NCBI GenBank assembly: GCA_034696485.1
Contig: JAQIWT010001206.1
Location: forward strand, 1 to 11,944
DNA from: Isohypsibius dastychi
Lineage: Eukaryota > Tardigrada > Eutardigrada > Parachela > Isohypsibiidae
DNA: 11,944 nt
Direction of reading: 5' to 3'
Shown here in pieces: positions 9,098 through 11,944 of this stretch (positions are counted from its first letter, which is position 1; each line of letters opens with the position of its first letter). Position numbers and translations under genes: made by a program. The notes under the pieces are model-generated. The model made no database searches. It was not told where the DNA came from and worked only from the letters and a program-made list of their open reading frames with translations.

Positions 9098-9637
9098 CTA
9101 AGCTTTCCGATTCATGATCCTAGCCAACGTTTTCACATACTGCGAATCTTTTGTCATGACTGTCACACGATTGGCATGCATGGCGGCCGAATTTGCAGCT
9201 TCAAGATGCTGAACCAAATAGTTTTCCGTTTCATGCTACACAAAACGATGAATAAGTTCATACTTCGATCGAGAAACATCTCCAATACATACGTGCAAGA
9301 CACACATGGCTTGATGCAGAAAACGCACACCTGGCTTCCGCTTCTCAGCGATATTCCGAATCAAGCGGACAAACTCTGCTTTCGAAATCAAAAATTCATC
9401 CGACATCTGATACTTCCTGATCTCCTTCATCACTTTAGCGCCTCGTTTGCATCTTTGGTGTTTTGGAGCAGCACTCTTTTTAGGCATGGCGGGCGGTATG
9501 TTCTTCTTCGAAATCGGCTTTTTCCCGCTGTTTTTGAGACTCCTCTTTCCATCTCCAAAGTCCAGTATCACTGCATCTTTCCTGAAAACTTTTCCTCCAG
9601 ATTTTTTTCTCGGGTTCTTTGACTTCGTCCGGACCAT
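9098..9637 (-). CDS. Divergent histone H3 variant (2 exons, 160 aa)
   Basis: Coding exons on the minus strand are 9637-9293 and 9235-9098; the 57-bp intron 9292-9236 has a GTATGT donor and a TTGTGTAG acceptor. The tail begins MVRTK and has KKSGGK (11-16), like the ARTK and KSTGGK segments of H3, and a KKSAAP block (53-58) recalling the K27 region. It is about 25 residues longer than canonical H3. The histone fold has the alpha-N segment KEIRKYQ (71-77), alpha 1 from about 81, loop 1 with R105-F106 and no insertion, a long alpha 2 (about 107-133), and loop 2 MHANRVTVM (134-142). Of residues at the H3-H3 interface, H135, R138 and D145 match H113, R116 and D123, while C110 is A132. The C terminus after KD (144-145) differs strongly from H3 and is a few residues longer. 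The intron implies a polyadenylated, replication-independent gene. It could be a centromeric H3 or a germline variant; the sequence does not decide. Confidence 0.88.
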
Positions 9638-9753
9638 CTGTGAACAGAAATACAAATAACTCGAAACTCACTCAAAACACTCTCAGTCAACAAGTAAAAG
9701 CTTTTTGAGCAACTTTCGAATAAAGTCAGCAGCAGTTCTTGTCATTCACTTAC
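9638..9753 (-). other. 5' UTR intron of the H3-variant gene
   Basis: On the minus strand a strong donor (GAAG followed by GTAAGT, intron starting at 9753) pairs with an acceptor TTTCTGTTCACAG that ends immediately before the start ATG at 9637. The upstream exon, ending at 9754, has no in-frame ATG: an in-frame stop occurs first, so the ATG at 9637 is the best start. The position of the acceptor would also permit spliced-leader addition. Confidence 0.6.
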
Positions 9754-9870
9754 CTTCACCACGATTAAGGTTAGCTTGAAACAGAATGGCAATCCGAAAG
9801 TTCCGCACTATTGCCGGTGAACTTATCCTCGATTTGACACTGCAATCCAGAAGTCTCAGCATAGCGCATA
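9754..9870 (-). other. Untranslated first exon of the H3-variant gene (5' limit unknown)
   Basis: The 3' edge at 9754 is set by the GTAAGT donor; the 5' edge is arbitrary because no clear transcription start was found. If transcription starts upstream of 9862, the exon contains an ATG (9862) whose frame runs across the splice and ends at 9480, overlapping the H3 tail in another frame for 88 codons in all. Confidence 0.35.
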
Positions 9871-10720
9871 CGCATCATCAAGCACGTGATCGACTGAACA
9901 CACAGACGACACGCGCCGTGTGCAAAAGCAGCAGATCTTCCGTCATTTGTCGAACTGGAGGCCAGAAACGCCCACAGTTCCATTCCGAAGAGTCACAAGG
10001 GGATCACATGGTACCACTCGGCTCCACCGGGGTCATAGTTTAATCGGATAGCAACTGTCACTTTCGACCAATCAGACTTGTACTACCCAATATCTTGCCG
10101 CGTGCATCTAGACCCTCGAGCTCCACCCCGTTCTGATACGCATGAATGTCCGAAAGGCTAGCTGTTCACTGGGCATTTGGGTTTTAATCATCGTCGCGTT
10201 GGAAAAACGCGTCAGAAGTATGTTAGGAAATCAAAAATCCTTAAAACCTTTGACCAAGAAAGAGAATCACCTAATCGTTCGCGTTATTAAATCAGTAGCA
10301 TCTTGTCGCCGAAAAATTACCAAGATGACTTAATTAAAAAAGAACATGTACTTAGTAAATGTTTGGTCAGAGCCTGTCTCGAACTTTCGATGGGCTTGTT
10401 GCATTTGCATTGCGCTTCCCCAGTAAGGGGCTAGTCACGCTAGTTTTTGGTTTGCAAACGTCTGATTTTTGAAATTCCCACTACCATCAAAGGATCGAAG
10501 CATCAAAGCATCGGGTAGCCAATATTTCTGTTAGGCTTTTTAACATTATTCCACCAATCCGAATTCTTTCCGCGCTACTAAACGTTTCTTGAGACGAAAG
10601 GCAAGATACATCCCCCCCCCCCCTCCAGAGGACGTTCTGGAAGGACTTCTTTTGAGGTATACGTATCAAAGAGAAGGGAACTAGAACCGCCCCAGTGAAA
10701 TACCTTCCTTAAATCAGCCT
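9871..10720. other. Region without a recognised gene; possible H3 promoter
   Basis: Open frames at 9786-10043 and 10142-10333 (plus) and 10487-10669 (minus) show no recognisable domain, signal peptide or supported splicing. GACCAATCAG at 10066-10075 is a good CCAAT-box match and ATTTGCAT at 10403-10410 is an octamer match; either could serve the minus-strand H3 gene, but both are common by chance. A run of twelve C lies at 10612-10623. Confidence 0.4.
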
Positions 10721-10726
10721 AAAATC

Positions 10727-10893
10727 ATGAAGGAATATGTCGACAAAACCGGTAAGATGAGCTCTTCCTTAGCCCATTCTGTAAGTGGAACTTACACGAA
10801 GTCAGTAATTGGAAAAGAAACCAGCTGCGTTCGCCACTTGCTAGAGAGATCACGCTTGCTGAGTTTATTGTAGGGAATCCGTCAATGCAGCAG
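10727..10893 (+). CDS. Possible start of an unidentified plus-strand gene (2 weak exons)
   Basis: An ATG at 10727 opens eight codons (MKEYVDKT) followed by a GTAAGA donor at 10752. A second open segment, 10802-10893, reads VSNWKRNQLRSPLAREITLA and on to a strong CAGCAG/GTATGT donor. Phases agree only if a weak AAG acceptor at 10801 is used; the nearby CAG acceptor at 10805 leads to a stop. No family was recognised. A later acidic stretch, 11466-11539 in the plus direction and ending in a stop, could be a terminal exon, but I could not link the parts reliably. Confidence 0.18.
10864..10869 (-). terminator. Possible poly(A) signal for the six-cysteine peptide gene
   Basis: AATAAA is present on the minus strand, 220 bases beyond the stop codon of the six-cysteine peptide gene. 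That is a plausible 3' untranslated length. It is a six-base match and overlaps a weak plus-strand exon candidate. Confidence 0.3.
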
Positions 10894-11088
10894 GTATGTA
10901 TGCCGGTAGTTTTTTTATTAGTGAAACGATGTGTGGTTCATATCTTTTATATTGACCAACTGATTTTCAACATGGAGTATACTTCTTCGCTATGTCAGTA
11001 CATGACATCTGATTGAAGCTGTGTAAAATGGTGAAGGGATTTCGTCCAATGTGCTTCTAACCGCATATCAGAATGACATCCAAAACCT

Positions 11089-11320
11089 TTACTGGCAGAA
11101 GTTATCGGGGTGGCACCCAAAAGCATTACTAGCAACAATTCTGCAAATTTGTCCCTGAGGACAGCTTCCTTGAAGGGTAACTCCAGTGGTGCAACAGGAC
11201 ATCTGAAAAACGAAAATGAACCGTGTCCACATTGCGATTAACGCAGCTGGAACTTACCTCCACGAAAGGAAGCATAACGGCGATAACCAAGAAAAGCAGT
11301 CCAATTAAGCGACCCAGCAT
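11089..11320 (-). CDS. Small secreted six-cysteine peptide (2 exons, 58 aa)
   Basis: Minus-strand exons are 11320-11258 and 11202-11089, with a 55-bp phase-0 intron (GTAAGT donor, GTTTTTCAG acceptor). The first exon encodes 21 residues, MLGRLIGLLFLVIAVMLPFV and one Glu, which is a typical signal peptide; the ATG follows CCAAAA. An upstream in-frame ATG at 11413 would bury the signal, so the shorter start is preferred. The second exon encodes 37 residues with cysteines at 24, 25, 35, 41, 51 and 57, giving the spacing CC-x9-C-x5-C-x9-C-x5-C and stopping one residue after the last cysteine. This suggests a disulfide-rich extracellular peptide, such as an inhibitor, antimicrobial, cuticle or signalling peptide. 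I do not recognise the family. Open plus-strand frames overlap the second exon, but none carries a complete gene structure. Confidence 0.68.
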
Positions 11321-11944
11321 TTTTGGATATGGAACTATAACGAACAAAACTGCAGCTCTGGGGATGCGATTCGATTCACTTGAGAACCACTGACTGACTT
11401 GCTTGAGTTGCAATCATTTGTACTGTAGCTGACCTTCTAAACCGATGGCAGCAATCAATATCCAGGGCTTCTGACGAAAATAGAAGTCGTCGATGTCCCT
11501 GACGGAGGAGATTCCATTGAAGATGAATTTTCCGATTAAACAGTGTTGGAGTCATAATTTCGCAATTCGGCTGTGTTATTTTACGATTTTCAGAGCGGGT
11601 ACCAATTGAAAATTACTTGTATGATATGACACGGATGGGGCAACTTGGGAAAATGTCATTTAGCATACAACTCGTTACATGCCAATCAGTGCAACTTCAA
11701 TGCAGATTTTTGGTGATGGCCTGTGTATCGCTCATACTGTACTACAGTTAACACATTTCCCTGTGACTCATCGAACATCGCAGCTGCCTGCCTTATCTAC
11801 ACCACTACTACTCACTCACTAGCAGCCTCTTTGATAGCAGCTTCGTAAACTAATGTAAACATTCAATCCGGCATCAGTTTATGTTGAAGAAGAATACCAC
11901 CTCCATCTTCTGATATTCCGCAATGGCAAAAGACCTCACGGAAT
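11321..11944. other. Region upstream of the peptide gene, no firm gene
   Basis: On the minus strand AAGTCAGTCA (11400-11391) contains an arthropod-initiator-like TCAGTC about 75 bases before the peptide ATG. A plus-strand stretch 11466-11539 is open, acidic and ends in a stop after an acceptor-like TATCCAG, but has no confirmed upstream partner. At the right edge an ATG at 11923 opens seven codons (MAKDLTE) to the end of the window and may be the start of a further gene. Confidence 0.3.

Noticed and set aside
9176-9659. Plus-strand open frames of 148 and 70 codons opposite the H3 gene.
   Set aside because: They are antisense shadows of the histone exon; the minus strand gives a full H3 fold with consensus introns.
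8314-10623. Runs of ten C (8314-8323) and twelve C (10612-10623).
   Set aside because: Simple low-complexity tracts, probably replication slippage; no wider structure around them.

Overview
The window looks like animal nuclear DNA: genes are split by short GT-AG introns (51-66 bp in many cases), reading frames carry secretion signals, and there is no bacterial operon structure. The mix of short introns, moderate GC and a receptor of the natriuretic-peptide/receptor-guanylate-cyclase ectodomain type fits a small-genome ecdysozoan. A tardigrade is my best guess, but that is inference only. Exon structures below were built by hand from splice consensus, reading phase and protein similarity. Every coding sum divides by three and ends in a stop.

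Layout. (1) 220-2795, plus strand: a two-exon gene for a secreted, probably GPI-anchored protein with a cysteine-dioxygenase-type cupin domain; its 1.27-kb intron holds a small repeat cluster and a G-rich tract. (2) 2796-3919: no gene recognised. (3) 3920-8055, plus strand: an eleven-exon gene for a single-pass receptor with an ANF-receptor ligand-binding ectodomain and a tail of only about 14 residues, so no kinase-homology or cyclase domain. (4) 8056-9097: no gene recognised. (5) 9098-9637, minus strand, with a 5' untranslated exon from 9754: a divergent histone H3 variant of 160 residues. (6) about 9870-11088: no firm gene, although weak plus-strand exon candidates lie at 10727-10893. (7) 11089-11320, minus strand: a two-exon gene for a 58-residue secreted peptide with six cysteines. 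(8) 11540-11944: no firm gene.

The genes do not form one obvious pathway. Three of the four encode products that enter the secretory route (a surface thiol-dioxygenase-like enzyme, a membrane receptor and a cysteine-rich peptide); the fourth is a chromatin protein. The best candidates for something undescribed are the extracellular dioxygenase fusion, the tail-less receptor, the divergent H3 and the six-cysteine peptide.
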